Shown: positions 34,201 to 43,251 of the stretch, one piece after another
Layout: every line of letters begins with the position of its first letter
How positions within the stretch are numbered: position 1 is the first letter of the stretch
NCBI GenBank assembly: GCA_037442365.1
Contig: JBBIQK010000001.1
Span: 47,161-111,160 of the forward strand
Length of the DNA stretch: 64,000 nucleotides
Source: GBS-DC sp037442365
GTDB taxonomy: Bacteria; Armatimonadota; Fimbriimonadia; Fimbriimonadales; GBS-DC
Reading direction: 5' to 3'
Notes under the pieces: generated by a model
Told to the model about the DNA's origin: nothing
Databases searched by the model: none
Seen by the model: the letters and a program-made list of their open reading frames with translations, nothing else
Position numbers and translations under genes: made by a program

Positions 34201-35907
34201 CAGGTAGTTCTGGTAGATGCCTGCGCTGTTAATCGCGGGGGTCAACACTTCGCCCTTCGCGCCGATCCAGAACGCCTGCACGCCTTCGAGCTGGCTGGAG
34301 CCTGTGCCGCCCACATCGCGTCGGGTGCCGAGGTAGACCACGATATCGTTGCCGCCGCCCTGCGCGTAGTTGGGCACATAGCCCGCCGCCGCGGGCAGCA
34401 GCCAGTTGCCTGCGTTGCCCGTGCGCGGCTGGAACCATTCGCCAGGGAACACGCCGCTGGTGCGCACCACTTCAGGCGGATTCTTCAGCAGTACGGCGTA
34501 GAAGCCCGCCGAGACATTCGCACCCGCCTGATGGAGCGAGGGAACCAGCAGCAGCGTGTTGTCAATCACGATGGGCGCGGGGATTTGCCCATCGGGGGTT
34601 GTTGGCGTCGAGGCGGTAGACACAGGCGAGCTAACCCGCCAGACCGGCTGTGTCACTTCGGGAATGCGTCCCTGTGCGTTTTCGTCGCGGGGCAGCGCCC
34701 AGTAGCCGCGCAATTCCGTGCCCACCAGCGCCACGACCTGCAGCCCGTTGGGAGTCTCCACTACCACAGGCGGCGACGATTGACCCCCCAGCTCGACCTG
34801 CCACACCTTGTCGAAGCTCTCGCCCTGCTCGTAGTCGAGGATGCCGTCGTCGGTGCGCCCATCGCCGTCGAGGTCGCGGCTGGGCACAGCGTCGTAGCAA
34901 ATCAGCCTGCTGCCGCTGACCACAAACACCAGCCCGCCATACACAATGGGCGCTCCGTTTTGCAGGGCGTACTGGGTATTGCGGTCGCGCCAGCGCACAC
35001 CGAGCGGCGCGCCGTACTGGTCGGCAACGGCGTTCGCGCGACGGGCATTAAAAGCGTCGCTGCTGCCTCCGCCTGCCCAGCGCACGAGGTTGTAGGCAAA
35101 CTTCAGTTCGAGGTCGGGGATTGCTTCGATGCGAAATTCAGACGCCTGGTTGGGCACGGAGCCGTTGCTGCGCACCAGCGGCGCGTTGATGGCCGCGGCG
35201 ACCCCTGCCGCGCTCACGATAATGCGTCCCGACCCGTAGGTCGCCGCCGCAATCACGGGCGCGCTGGCGTTCACGGCGGTCACAATCTGCAACAGCGGTC
35301 GGTTCGCCGAGATATCGACCGCGCCGCCGCCGAAGCCCCGCCCACGCAAGCCTAAACTCGCAATCTCGCCGGGCGTCAGCGTGTAGTAGCCGCGCAGGAG
35401 CGGATGGTTCAGGTTCACAATGCTGATAGGCGCAGCGTTCGAGACGGGGGCGACCTCCGGGAAGAACAGCACGCCCGACGCGCCCTGCTGGGGCGTGTCC
35501 ACCCATAGCACACCGCCGCCGTCCACAAAACGGCGCAGCTTCTCGCGTATCTCCGCCGTCATGCCCCCCCAGCTGGTACGGCTGATGAGCAGGATTTTGT
35601 AGCGTGCGAGCTGGTTGTCGTTCAGACGACTGACATCCACCAGCCAGTAGACCGCCTGATTGCGCGTGGCGCCTGCGGGCGCGAACGGATTGCGGAACGA
35701 CAGCCCCAACGGCTTGAGGTCCGCGCGCCGATCCATCGCGTAGAAGGTGTAGACATCGCGCACGAGGGGGTCGTTCGCGCTGAACGCCACGACGCCTGCG
35801 TTCACGGGAACGGTGCGCGGCTCATAACCGCGTCCGTCCGCCCATGCGCACGCAACGCCCAAGCCCATCACGCCTACCAGAATCCACTGCGTCCATTTCA
35901 TAGCCAT
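31264..35907 (-). CDS. Giant secreted beta-propeller protein with PilY1-like calcium loop
   Basis: 1547 residues with a signal peptide (about 1-23, cut near AWA). Residues ~30-280 resemble a GATase-like/DUF4159-type fold: a LVDVSRLNDNQLARYKILLI strand, then RRFVDGGGVLWVDTP, and ATYGSGRIIVSAAG. A beta-propeller-like region follows. Inside it lies D345-L-D-G-D-G-R-T-D353, an exact fit to the DxDxDGxxD calcium loop of PilY1 adhesins. The rest is beta-rich with quinoprotein-like blades (VIALDAEPEQFV, RVAILDRAGAEV). It sits directly after four prepilin-like genes, as pilY1 does. Ribosome site GAGG lies 7 nt before the ATG. The next gene starts 26 nt after its stop. Confidence 0.85.
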   Translation of the reverse strand: MAMKWTQWILVGVMGLGVACAWADGRGYEPRTVPVNAGVVAFSANDPLVRDVYTFYAMDRRADLKPLGLSFRNPFAPAGATRNQAVYWLVDVSRLNDNQLARYKILLISRTSWGGMTAEIREKLRRFVDGGGVLWVDTPQQGASGVLFFPEVAPVSNAAPISIVNLNHPLLRGYYTLTPGEIASLGLRGRGFGGGAVDISANRPLLQIVTAVNASAPVIAAATYGSGRIIVSAAGVAAAINAPLVRSNGSVPNQASEFRIEAIPDLELKFAYNLVRWAGGGSSDAFNARRANAVADQYGAPLGVRWRDRNTQYALQNGAPIVYGGLVFVVSGSRLICYDAVPSRDLDGDGRTDDGILDYEQGESFDKVWQVELGGQSSPPVVVETPNGLQVVALVGTELRGYWALPRDENAQGRIPEVTQPVWRVSSPVSTASTPTTPDGQIPAPIVIDNTLLLVPSLHQAGANVSAGFYAVLLKNPPEVVRTSGVFPGEWFQPRTGNAGNWLLPAAAGYVPNYAQGGGNDIVVYLGTRRDVGGTGSSQLEGVQAFWIGAKGEVLTPAINSAGIYQNYLRSRITGRARYYVPDDGIANPLHPRVFRINNTSGAIEDITSQCVFNPPAEQGRINYTGDTSGYTFIVDYYIDWAYATNFNLMFRTFASLPPYSDSSSAPPQKLRGFTLAPNGVLYVTTGTDTTDANTASGSVIALQEQSPPTQQQTRGGSKILWRWQSHGGYSQVVPGAAEPVIVPPSAIYREPNEYFMRFVGRFLRFSNDFVPNANDEPQRQWMNFTFIGAPIYYDGAVYAFAVGQARIGGFPIGIPYTTIVALDAEPEQFVIDLGAPIAASGDVRISQRDYGRSGPNPITNIVSSLAYSPNSPNPDIKVDFTTGQIRITSFGQADGGGQIRLLENVLSLTQPVQVSVGNTFNTLLDPDRIAGNWNNMRWYAVLLGQQLKANPVLVGDTLFLPCEITVPTESGLETFGSILGIAADPYRLQPDLAQRKDQAGTIPRVDPVNPLKYQSIIRWPFIDDLITDLEEDPDPGAFLRELFRRFAEGSQVGTGLSPIAVGEGLLVISSGEGLQAYSRQGTIIADESRLLEVDTAGRVVWSTENTQLDFYTGSIVSSKARYPITPNARVYRYGENELLIVEPERNRVAILDRAGAEVRTITRFIPDRVPLRDNDGNMTQIVDLRDEAWAQANNLPGSNYIAGAPDTLRNPTDVTVWTEFMPASRNPYTNRQPLEYWIHYTITDTGNARVVDIVDRYQADPNTFTVGAPVQDAQLGAMLGVLYWTTPTQRLERAYRYVSAQRFEYWDGNTTRIGFATLVQNTAASGFEATLTSDPLDPRTPEAGMITLQLIVNGRDQTIYIRRMQLPDGRVVPILAPVAIDTAKRSASGQGNAGLYLLVTTSTGIYELQVPLTGTVGDTLPVTWMLTNEAYTNAIRRRLDGNDLAEDGGELLRPILFKPRQARYLGNGNVLIVNAYSGTTLVRSGSNIEPREFPGEVFELDANDYNAGRDDLGFGNASIVWSTLDRPELSGSTQLRKPSSADRGGF

Positions 35908-35916
35908 TACCCCACC

Positions 35917-38514
35917 TCAGGGTCGAATATCGCCTGCGTAAATCGGTTTCGGGCACACGGGCAGGCGCGGGATTGGCGGCAACACTCTGCCCGGATGCTG
36001 TCCCGACGGGTCCTGCGCGGGCGTGTACGCCACCCGCATCGGCTGACCACCCACAATCGGGTCGCGGAAGATCGGATCGTACCGCATCAGCAGGTTCACC
36101 GCGTACTGCCCCGCCGTATCGTGCGTGTATTCCTGATGTTCGAGCGGTATCTCGAAGTTGGAGCTGCCGTAGCGACGCGGGATCCAGCCCCATTTGCGCA
36201 GCCATTCGGTCTGGTCGCCCAGCGGCGCGGTGAAGTTCTCGGCGATTGCGCCTTCAATCGTGATGCGAATATCCAGCGGCTCGCCGTAGAAGGGGAATTC
36301 GGGCGACACGACGCCTGCGGGGCGCGCGCCCGTGCGCACAAAGTTCTCGCGCGTGTCCTGCGGGTCGGTGTTGAACCAGTAGCCCGGAATCACGAAGAAG
36401 CACCCTTCCTGCGCGAACAGCGCCGCCTGAATCTTGATGTCCAGCGGTTGAATTGCCGCCGCGCTGAAGCGATAGGGCGTATTGTCCGTCGGCAGCTGGA
36501 AGTTGCCCAGCGTTGAAATCGGCTGGAGCTGCAGTTGCAGCAGGTTCGGGATGCCCGGTTCGGGCGCAAGCCCGTAGTTCGAGCCGACGGGCGGCGGCGT
36601 CAGCGGGAAGGCGACCTTCTCGTAGTTCGGGTAGACCTGAAACGCCGTGCGCCCCAGCGGGTACATCACATTCGGGAAGCCCGCGATGTTGAACCGATAG
36701 AACGGGTCAGCGAACTCCGATGGGTTGACCAGCAGATTGATGAACGATCCCGCGCCGCTGGCGGCATGGCGCAGATACAACCGCAGCCCGCCGTAGTTGC
36801 CCGTGTAGCCCTGCGGGTCTTCGCCGAAGCTGAACAGCAACCGCATCGGCTGGTCGGGCAACACCTCGAAGAAGTAGGGCGCTTCGACATTCGTCGGGTC
36901 GCCCTGCGCGCTGGCGGGGCTGTCGAAAGTGCGCTGCAGGAACTGCGTCGTGTTCACGCACACATAGTCCCGCGCGATAATCGCCAGTGAGGAACGGGCG
37001 TCGCCCTTGACGATGTTGCCCTCGATGTACGCCGTGCCGTTGGTGACGATGGTAATCTGCCTGCCCGACGGGATGCGCCCCTTGACGCGCACACTGCCCT
37101 CGGCGTAAATCACGCCGTTGAAGGGCACATCGAAGCTTGTGTCGCCCTGCGTGATTTCGCTGGTGAGCGTCGGGTTGCTCGCGTCGTTCGGGTTGCGGAA
37201 GAAGAAGTTCATCGTCTTCAGGTTGGTCGGCTGCCCGGTGATGGGGCTGTACCAAACATCGCGCGGCTCCGCCTGATTGCGCGTGATTCGGAAGCCCTGC
37301 GCCCGCACGGAGCCGTCGGTATTGAGCGTTTCCACCAGCTCGATGAACACGCCGGGCGGCTCGTAGAACGGACCGTTCCAGAAGCGCGATTTGCCGGGGT
37401 TCACCCAGTCGCCGCGCAGGGTGTAGCCGCCGAAGAAGCCGCGACTCTCTTCCTGTCTGTCGAGCGCGTTATTGATGTAGATGCCACGCCCATAGCCGTA
37501 CTGCCCCGTGTTGAACCACACGCCGTTGGGGCGCTGCCGCCAGACGCCCGATTCCTGCGTCGCGGCGGCGTAGCGCGGGCGGTCGGTTGCGGGGTCCACG
37601 GTGTCCATGCGCGGCGGCTCCAGGTAGGCAATCGCGCGCGGGTAGCCGTCGGCGGCGGTTGTCGGGCGACCGTCGCGGTACAGCCCATTCGCCGTCGTGA
37701 AGTTCGTCGCGCTGCTGGGCAGCAGGTTGACGGTACTCGCGCCGACGCTCAGCTCCACCTGTGCGCCCGTGTTATGCACCACCTCGCCCGCCACATAGAC
37801 CCGCTCGCCCAGCGCAGGGTTCAGGGCAATCTCCACAGCGCCGCTGAAACGCAGGTTGCCGTTCACGAACATCGAGCCGCCGCCCTGACCTGGAACGCCC
37901 AGAATCGTGCGGTACGGCACGCCAATCCCCACCTCCTCGGCGCCGATGTCCATCAGCGTCCCGCGCTGCTCCTTGTTCATCACGAAGCGCAGGTAATCGA
38001 TCGTGCCAATCTGCATGTAGGCGACGCGCTCGGCGCGGCGGGAGCGATCCGCCTGCGTGAAGGTCGTCGGGTCGTTCGGGTCGACAATCCCCACGCGCCC
38101 GATGGATTCAATCTTAATCACAGGCTGGCGATGGACGGGACCCGACGGCTGATACGACACGCGAATCAGCGCGCGCCCGTTCTGCAGGTTGATGCGCGTG
38201 AAGCCGCCTGTGCCGTCCGCGGGATTGTAGGGCTTGAGCCAGAAGTAGTCGGGGTCTTCGGGCGCGGTGATGTTGTCGGGGATGGGACGCCAATCTGCGC
38301 CGAACTCGCTGCGCACCAGCTGGTCAATCGCGAACTGCAGTCCCGACTCGGCGAAGTAGTCCGCGCTGAGCCGCTCGCGCGCCTGCTGCACATTCAGGAT
38401 ATTGCGGGCAATCACGGTGATGAACACCCCGCCCAGCACCAGCAGCACGAAGCTAACCAGCAGGGCAATCACCAGCGTCTGACCGCGTTCTGTGAAACGA
38501 TAGGTTTGCATCAT
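35917..38514 (-). CDS. PilX/GspK-like giant minor pilin
   Basis: 865 residues, against about 200-300 for typical PilX/GspK. The prepilin site is RFTERG followed by QTLVIALLVSFVLLVLGGVF. Glu5 of the mature pilin is replaced (Ile), as in GspK-type tip subunits. The body is beta-rich. It includes a segment (about 460-495) with VIYAEGSVRVKGRIPSGRQI and AYIEGNIVKG, resembling DUF4900-type repeats of thermophile pilus proteins. Its ATG overlaps the upstream stop (ATGA). Predicted role: cap of the pilus tip complex, contacting the propeller proteins encoded next. Confidence 0.82.
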   Translation of the reverse strand: MMQTYRFTERGQTLVIALLVSFVLLVLGGVFITVIARNILNVQQARERLSADYFAESGLQFAIDQLVRSEFGADWRPIPDNITAPEDPDYFWLKPYNPADGTGGFTRINLQNGRALIRVSYQPSGPVHRQPVIKIESIGRVGIVDPNDPTTFTQADRSRRAERVAYMQIGTIDYLRFVMNKEQRGTLMDIGAEEVGIGVPYRTILGVPGQGGGSMFVNGNLRFSGAVEIALNPALGERVYVAGEVVHNTGAQVELSVGASTVNLLPSSATNFTTANGLYRDGRPTTAADGYPRAIAYLEPPRMDTVDPATDRPRYAAATQESGVWRQRPNGVWFNTGQYGYGRGIYINNALDRQEESRGFFGGYTLRGDWVNPGKSRFWNGPFYEPPGVFIELVETLNTDGSVRAQGFRITRNQAEPRDVWYSPITGQPTNLKTMNFFFRNPNDASNPTLTSEITQGDTSFDVPFNGVIYAEGSVRVKGRIPSGRQITIVTNGTAYIEGNIVKGDARSSLAIIARDYVCVNTTQFLQRTFDSPASAQGDPTNVEAPYFFEVLPDQPMRLLFSFGEDPQGYTGNYGGLRLYLRHAASGAGSFINLLVNPSEFADPFYRFNIAGFPNVMYPLGRTAFQVYPNYEKVAFPLTPPPVGSNYGLAPEPGIPNLLQLQLQPISTLGNFQLPTDNTPYRFSAAAIQPLDIKIQAALFAQEGCFFVIPGYWFNTDPQDTRENFVRTGARPAGVVSPEFPFYGEPLDIRITIEGAIAENFTAPLGDQTEWLRKWGWIPRRYGSSNFEIPLEHQEYTHDTAGQYAVNLLMRYDPIFRDPIVGGQPMRVAYTPAQDPSGQHPGRVLPPIPRLPVCPKPIYAGDIRP

Positions 38515-40379
38515 CTTGCCCTTATCCCTCCGCGCACCTGCACGATGTTCGGCGCTTCCAGCTGCGTCGTGAGCGCGTAGTTCACGGGCTGCTGCGCGCC
38601 GTAGAATTTCAGTCCCATCTTCAGGTTCATCAGCCGCCGCGTCTGATAGTCCGCCACATAGCTATCGCCGTTCAGGTTGAAGCGATAGAAGAAGGTCACA
38701 AAAATCTCGGCGTCGGGCGGCAGCGGCGTGCGCGGGTCGCTGTAGAACTCGATATACCCGCGCAGCAGCTGGGGTGTGAAGCCGTAGGCGGTCATCACTT
38801 CCTGATAGGGCGCGGCGTCCTGATAGAGAATGCGGTACTGGTTCGGTCCGGGCGTCGCGTTCGCCGCCGAGACGCGCTGGTAGCGGATGGGACGCCCGTA
38901 GTTCGGTCCGGGGCGCTGGTCGGGACCAATCACGACTTCCGAGCCGGGCACAATCGACGCCGTCGGGAAGGTCAGATGATTGCTCGAACCGTCCATCGCG
39001 CCGTTGTTGTCCAGATCCATCAGCGACACATAGCGGCGCACATTCGGCGCGTTGTTCGGGTCGCGGTTGTACGCATCGTTGTAGCGCCCGTTGATGGTCG
39101 TCAGGTCGGGGTTGCTGTCGTTGAACGGCGTCGTGAACGCGCCCGTCTTGAAACTCACGCCCTGCGCGGGGTACTGGAACCACCAGGGCAGCGCAAGGTC
39201 AATCAGCCCTGCCTCGCTATTCACATAGAACGCCATCGGCTCTGCGTCGGTGTAGTAGTTGAGCGCGCTATTGAACCAGTCCGGTAGGGGTTGTCCCGTC
39301 TCCACCATCTGCTGAATTCGGGTCAGGTTCGCCACCCAGTCGTCGCGCTCCTGCCCATCGGGGGTCGCGCGGTAGTAGCGGATGTACCATTCGCCGTTGC
39401 CGTTGGGCGCGAGATAGAAGTAGCGCAGCGGCTCGTTGCGTTGCAGCGCGTCGGGGCGACTGCGGAACGCCACCAGGCGCAGGGTCTCCGGGTTCACATC
39501 CCACAGCCCCTGCGGGAAGCGAATCTGCAGAGGCGGCGCGCCTGCGCCCTCGTCGCCCAGCGTGTCGGTCTCAATCGGCGCGCCCATCTGGTTCACCGCC
39601 AGCGCAGGCGTGAGTTGCATCAGCGACTCGACGCGCGGGTTGCCCTGATCGTCGAACGATACATTCACCATGTCCACCTGTCCCAGCGGGACGACGGGCT
39701 TGGCGACTTTGCGCCAACCTGCGCGGCGCGCGCCGTAGAAAAAGTTCGGGTCAAAAAACTCGTCGATGCTGCCAAACAGCTCCGGGTTCAGCACCCACTG
39801 ATTGCCCTGGCGCACATAGAGTCGGAACTCGGCGCGGTACAGCACGGCGTAGTTTTCAGGCTGTGTCGCGGCGGCGAGGGGCACTTCGTCGGGGTTGAAG
39901 TAGGGGTTGTCGTTGTCCATCAGCCCGATGAAGTAGCGCACCACGGTGCGTCCGGGCGAAATCGGCACAGCAATCTCGGCGTTGTAGGAGCCGTCAGGGT
40001 TAATCGGGATGTCGGAGGTCGGGTCGTTCGACTCCTGCGACGGGTCGCCGTAGGCAGGCATCACCATATCGATGACCGCGTAGCGCAGGGGCACGACGAC
40101 CACCTGCCCCTGCCCGTTCAGCACAGGCAGGTTAACCAGCCGATCCGCGCTATCGAACACATAGGCGGCGCGTTTGAGGTCGTTGGTGAACTGATTGATG
40201 ACCAGTCGCGTTGTGTCCTGCGCCTGCGCCTGAATCTGTCCCTGACGGGTCAGGCGAAAACCCTGCACCAGCGGGATGAGCAACAAGCCGAGCAGGATGG
40301 CGGTAATCGCAATCACCACCAGCAGCTCCACCAGTGTAAAGCCCGCCTGTCGCTCCCGATGTGCCTGCCAGAATCGCAT
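38511..40379 (-). CDS. PilW-like giant minor pilin
   Basis: 622 residues. Leader of 13 residues ending QAG, then FTLVELLVVIAITAILLGLL: a canonical type III signal with Phe1 and Glu5, cleavable by PilD. The body after ~residue 40 is beta-rich (for example LVINQFTNDLKRAAYVFDS, a pattern seen in PilW/GspJ) but three times the usual length. ATG 40379 has AGGGAGG 8 nt upstream; an in-frame start at 40433 lacks this and would overlap the previous gene. It overlaps the downstream PilX-like gene by 4 bp. Confidence 0.85.
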   Translation of the reverse strand: MRFWQAHRERQAGFTLVELLVVIAITAILLGLLLIPLVQGFRLTRQGQIQAQAQDTTRLVINQFTNDLKRAAYVFDSADRLVNLPVLNGQGQVVVVPLRYAVIDMVMPAYGDPSQESNDPTSDIPINPDGSYNAEIAVPISPGRTVVRYFIGLMDNDNPYFNPDEVPLAAATQPENYAVLYRAEFRLYVRQGNQWVLNPELFGSIDEFFDPNFFYGARRAGWRKVAKPVVPLGQVDMVNVSFDDQGNPRVESLMQLTPALAVNQMGAPIETDTLGDEGAGAPPLQIRFPQGLWDVNPETLRLVAFRSRPDALQRNEPLRYFYLAPNGNGEWYIRYYRATPDGQERDDWVANLTRIQQMVETGQPLPDWFNSALNYYTDAEPMAFYVNSEAGLIDLALPWWFQYPAQGVSFKTGAFTTPFNDSNPDLTTINGRYNDAYNRDPNNAPNVRRYVSLMDLDNNGAMDGSSNHLTFPTASIVPGSEVVIGPDQRPGPNYGRPIRYQRVSAANATPGPNQYRILYQDAAPYQEVMTAYGFTPQLLRGYIEFYSDPRTPLPPDAEIFVTFFYRFNLNGDSYVADYQTRRLMNLKMGLKFYGAQQPVNYALTTQLEAPNIVQVRGGIRAR

Positions 40380-40429
40380 CTCGTGTGCCTCCCTGATTGG
40401 ACTCAACCTGTAGCGTCCGAGTTCCCGCG

Positions 40430-42271
40430 TCAATCCCTGACGGGCAACAACATATCGAAGTCGGTGCGGGTGCGTCGTCCAGGCGGTTCGTGCGTGACGC
40501 GCACTTTGACCGACAGCCCCTGCACGCCTCGAATCGCCTGCCCCGTCACGCCCGGATCCCAGCGCACAGCGTCTGGATGCGAATCACGCAGGTCGACATA
40601 CACCAGCCCGGTGTCGTCGACGACCTCGCTGATACGGAACACGCCGTTCGTGCCGCGCTGGGTGTTGCCGCTTGCGTCCACATACCAGTATTCGCGTAGC
40701 AGCACCGACTTGCCTGCCTCGCTGCGGGTGAAGTAGAGCCGACGCGCGCGGTCGCTCGTGCTGCCCGTGTACGCCGCTTCAAGGTCGTACCAGCAGGAGT
40801 CGTAGCCCATGCCGACGGGGTTCTGCACCAGGTAGTAGCGGCTCGCCGCCTTCTGCACAGAGATCGCCCAGTTCTCATGCACGCGGTAGAAGACGCGGAT
40901 TTTGCGCCCGTGCATCTGCGTGTTGCGGATTTCAAGGTTGCCCGTCGCGTAGTCGATGGTCGCGTTGAGGTTGGGCAGCGTCTGGGCGCGCAAATCGGGC
41001 GCAATCTCGCTGTCGGGCAGCTGTTGCCCCTGTCGGAAGTAGGCGGCGCGCCCCGTGAGCAGGTCCACCACAATCAAATCCGCCTGCAGCGGCTCGTTCT
41101 CCACATCGCGTCCCAGCCCCAGCCCTTGGTAGGTAGTCTGGTCGTCCTGCAGGTCGCCGAACTGCTTCAGGTCGGAGAACGCCAGTCGGATGCGTCCGCT
41201 GTTCGGCACGGTGAACTCCTCGCGCATAATCGTCCAGTCATGCACATAGTAGCTCACATAGGCTTCCAGCGGGCGCGTCCCGCGCCAGTAGCGTTCGTAG
41301 TAGCCCGAAGCGTTGGGATTAATCAATATCGTGCCCGTGAGCGGGTTCAGCACCTGGTACTGGTAGGGGTTTTCGGACGACCACTGGGCGCCCAGCGGCA
41401 GCTCGGTGAAGGCGCGCGCCGCTGTATCCGAGAAGGGCGCGATGCCCAGAAAGCCCGAAACGCCGCTCACAGGCGAGCCGTCAGGCAGAGGCAAATCGAT
41501 CCACTGCGGGAACGGCGCGTTCGGGTCCGTCGGGGGCAGCTCGATCACTGCAGCGACGAACTGCGTCTCGACGCGACCGCTGGGCGCAACATAGGCAAAA
41601 CTATACTCCACCAGATAAGTGATGGGCACATAGCGCAGGGGGCGCAGGAGTACCTTCGCCGCGTCGTAGTCGATGCCATACTCGTACAGGCGGATGTTCG
41701 GTCGCTGGAATTCGGAGTTGAGGATAAAGCGTCGCATCGGACCGCTCGTGACCACCAGATAGTCGCGGTAGTCGCCGCCGCCCGCGCGCTCGCCCGTCGG
41801 TCGCTGGGCAATCGGCGCAAACAGCGTCGTGTAGACGATGCCCTCTGTCAGCTGGTCGCGCCTGCCGAGCGTTGGACCGGGCAACCCCAGAGCGATTCGC
41901 TCGCCCACGATGCGACGAAATCGGTTCACGCCGCTGGCGTACTGGCTGGGGAAGCCGTTCGGCAGGTTCGGCTGCACGCCCAGATCGTTGGGGTCAATCG
42001 AGGGGTCAATCAGCAGCACCGCTTCATCCGATGAGAAGTCGTAGCGGGTAGGCGCAATCGCACGCGGCAGATTGTCGGCGCGCGCCTTGAGCCGCTCCAG
42101 CTCCTGCTGCGCGTAGCGCGTCGCCGCATCGCTCTGTCCCGTGCGCTTGAGCGCAAGGAAACCGCTGGGGTACAGGCGAATGAACGCCAGTATCGCAATC
42201 GCCAGTATCCCAATCACCACCAGCACCTCGACCAGCGAGGCGCCCTGCTGTCGCTTACCCATGCCTACCAT
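40430..42271 (-). CDS. PilV/GspI-like giant minor pilin
   Basis: 613 residues. Leader of 10 residues ending RQQG, then ASLVEVLVVIGILAIAILAF with Glu5 present. SDAATRYAQQELERLKARAD directly after the helix is typical of PilV/GspI-like pilins. The remainder (~550 residues) is beta-rich and of unknown fold, far larger than the family norm of ~150. ATG 42271 follows AGGAG by 7 nt; ATG 42262 is possible. About 110 bp separate it from the pseudopilin gene upstream, the only sizeable gap in the operon. Confidence 0.85.
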   Translation of the reverse strand: MVGMGKRQQGASLVEVLVVIGILAIAILAFIRLYPSGFLALKRTGQSDAATRYAQQELERLKARADNLPRAIAPTRYDFSSDEAVLLIDPSIDPNDLGVQPNLPNGFPSQYASGVNRFRRIVGERIALGLPGPTLGRRDQLTEGIVYTTLFAPIAQRPTGERAGGGDYRDYLVVTSGPMRRFILNSEFQRPNIRLYEYGIDYDAAKVLLRPLRYVPITYLVEYSFAYVAPSGRVETQFVAAVIELPPTDPNAPFPQWIDLPLPDGSPVSGVSGFLGIAPFSDTAARAFTELPLGAQWSSENPYQYQVLNPLTGTILINPNASGYYERYWRGTRPLEAYVSYYVHDWTIMREEFTVPNSGRIRLAFSDLKQFGDLQDDQTTYQGLGLGRDVENEPLQADLIVVDLLTGRAAYFRQGQQLPDSEIAPDLRAQTLPNLNATIDYATGNLEIRNTQMHGRKIRVFYRVHENWAISVQKAASRYYLVQNPVGMGYDSCWYDLEAAYTGSTSDRARRLYFTRSEAGKSVLLREYWYVDASGNTQRGTNGVFRISEVVDDTGLVYVDLRDSHPDAVRWDPGVTGQAIRGVQGLSVKVRVTHEPPGRRTRTDFDMLLPVRD

Positions 42272-42381
42272 GCTCTCGCTCCTGATTGCAGGCGCCACGA
42301 AAATTCGCCACGCCCCGATTAACGACGCTTCGACACAGGGTCGGCGCGTCGGGTTCCACTACCCTGCGGTCGGATTCGCGC

Positions 42382-43188
42382 TTACGGACGCATCGTGTAG
42401 GGCGACTCGTACATTTTGAACGAGTCGACCGTCTTCACATTCCCGGTCAGGAACAGCACGATGTCGCTCTTGGCGCGTGTCGGTACATTTCCATTATAAG
42501 AACGATGATAGCTGCACCAGGTGACCACAGCCGTCGTGTCAGGAGTGCGATAGCCAAGTTGGCGCGGGTTGTCGGTCGGCTTCGGACCCACTGGTCCGTC
42601 AAAGTAGCCTAAGCCATAGTTTGTTGCCCCTCCGTTCTGCTGGTTTTCTACCTGATTCAACGCCTGATTGGACCAGAAAAGCGTGTAGCGCAGTTCGTGA
42701 TTGTTGCTCTGCCCGATGCGCCCTGTAGAGTAGCTGTCGTAGCGATAGAAGCAAACCACAGGGCTGCTGGCGTCGCCCGGGCGCAGGCGCACCGGTTGCC
42801 CCGCCAGCGCGTGTCCCTGCGGATAGACCGCCTGTGTGATGACACGCTTGTCGTCGATGGGGTTGTTCGGGCAATAGAAAATCTCATCGTTGTTCTGCAG
42901 ATAGCTTCCCAGAGGCTTCGGGGCGAGGTTGAACGGAACCGCGTTCGCGGGATTACAGGTCAGGTTCCCGCTCGCATCCACAGCATACGCGCCCAGCACA
43001 GGCGGATAGGCGCGATAGTCGTCTTTGTACGCCTGCAACGCCACGAAAATCTGCTGCAGATTCGACGAACACCGACTTTTGCGGGCGTTCTCGCGCACCG
43101 TGCCCGCCACGGGAAAGATAATCGCCGCCAGAATGGCGATTATCGCAATCACCGTCAGCAACTCCACCAGCGTAAATCCGCGTCTCAT
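42382..43188 (-). CDS. Type II/IV pseudopilin with prepilin leader (FimU/GspH-like position)
   Basis: 268 residues. A four-residue leader MRRG is followed by FTLVELLTVIAIIAILAAII with Glu5. The region after the helix, ARKSRCSSNLQQIFVALQAY, is the pattern of DUF1559-like prepilins common in Planctomycetes and Armatimonadota. The C-terminal half has paired cysteines (for example FYCPNNP) and a TAVVTWCSYHRSY segment. It is the first gene of the six-gene pilus-tip operon, with a weak promoter ahead (CATAAT near 43226). The function as tip-complex initiator is inferred from gene order. Confidence 0.88.
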   Translation of the reverse strand: MRRGFTLVELLTVIAIIAILAAIIFPVAGTVRENARKSRCSSNLQQIFVALQAYKDDYRAYPPVLGAYAVDASGNLTCNPANAVPFNLAPKPLGSYLQNNDEIFYCPNNPIDDKRVITQAVYPQGHALAGQPVRLRPGDASSPVVCFYRYDSYSTGRIGQSNNHELRYTLFWSNQALNQVENQQNGGATNYGLGYFDGPVGPKPTDNPRQLGYRTPDTTAVVTWCSYHRSYNGNVPTRAKSDIVLFLTGNVKTVDSFKMYESPYTMRP

Positions 43189-43251
43189 GATCGTGCCCCT
43201 CTGTCCTCGCTGCCTTAGACTGCACAGCGGTTATTATGGTTCCCGTCCTAA

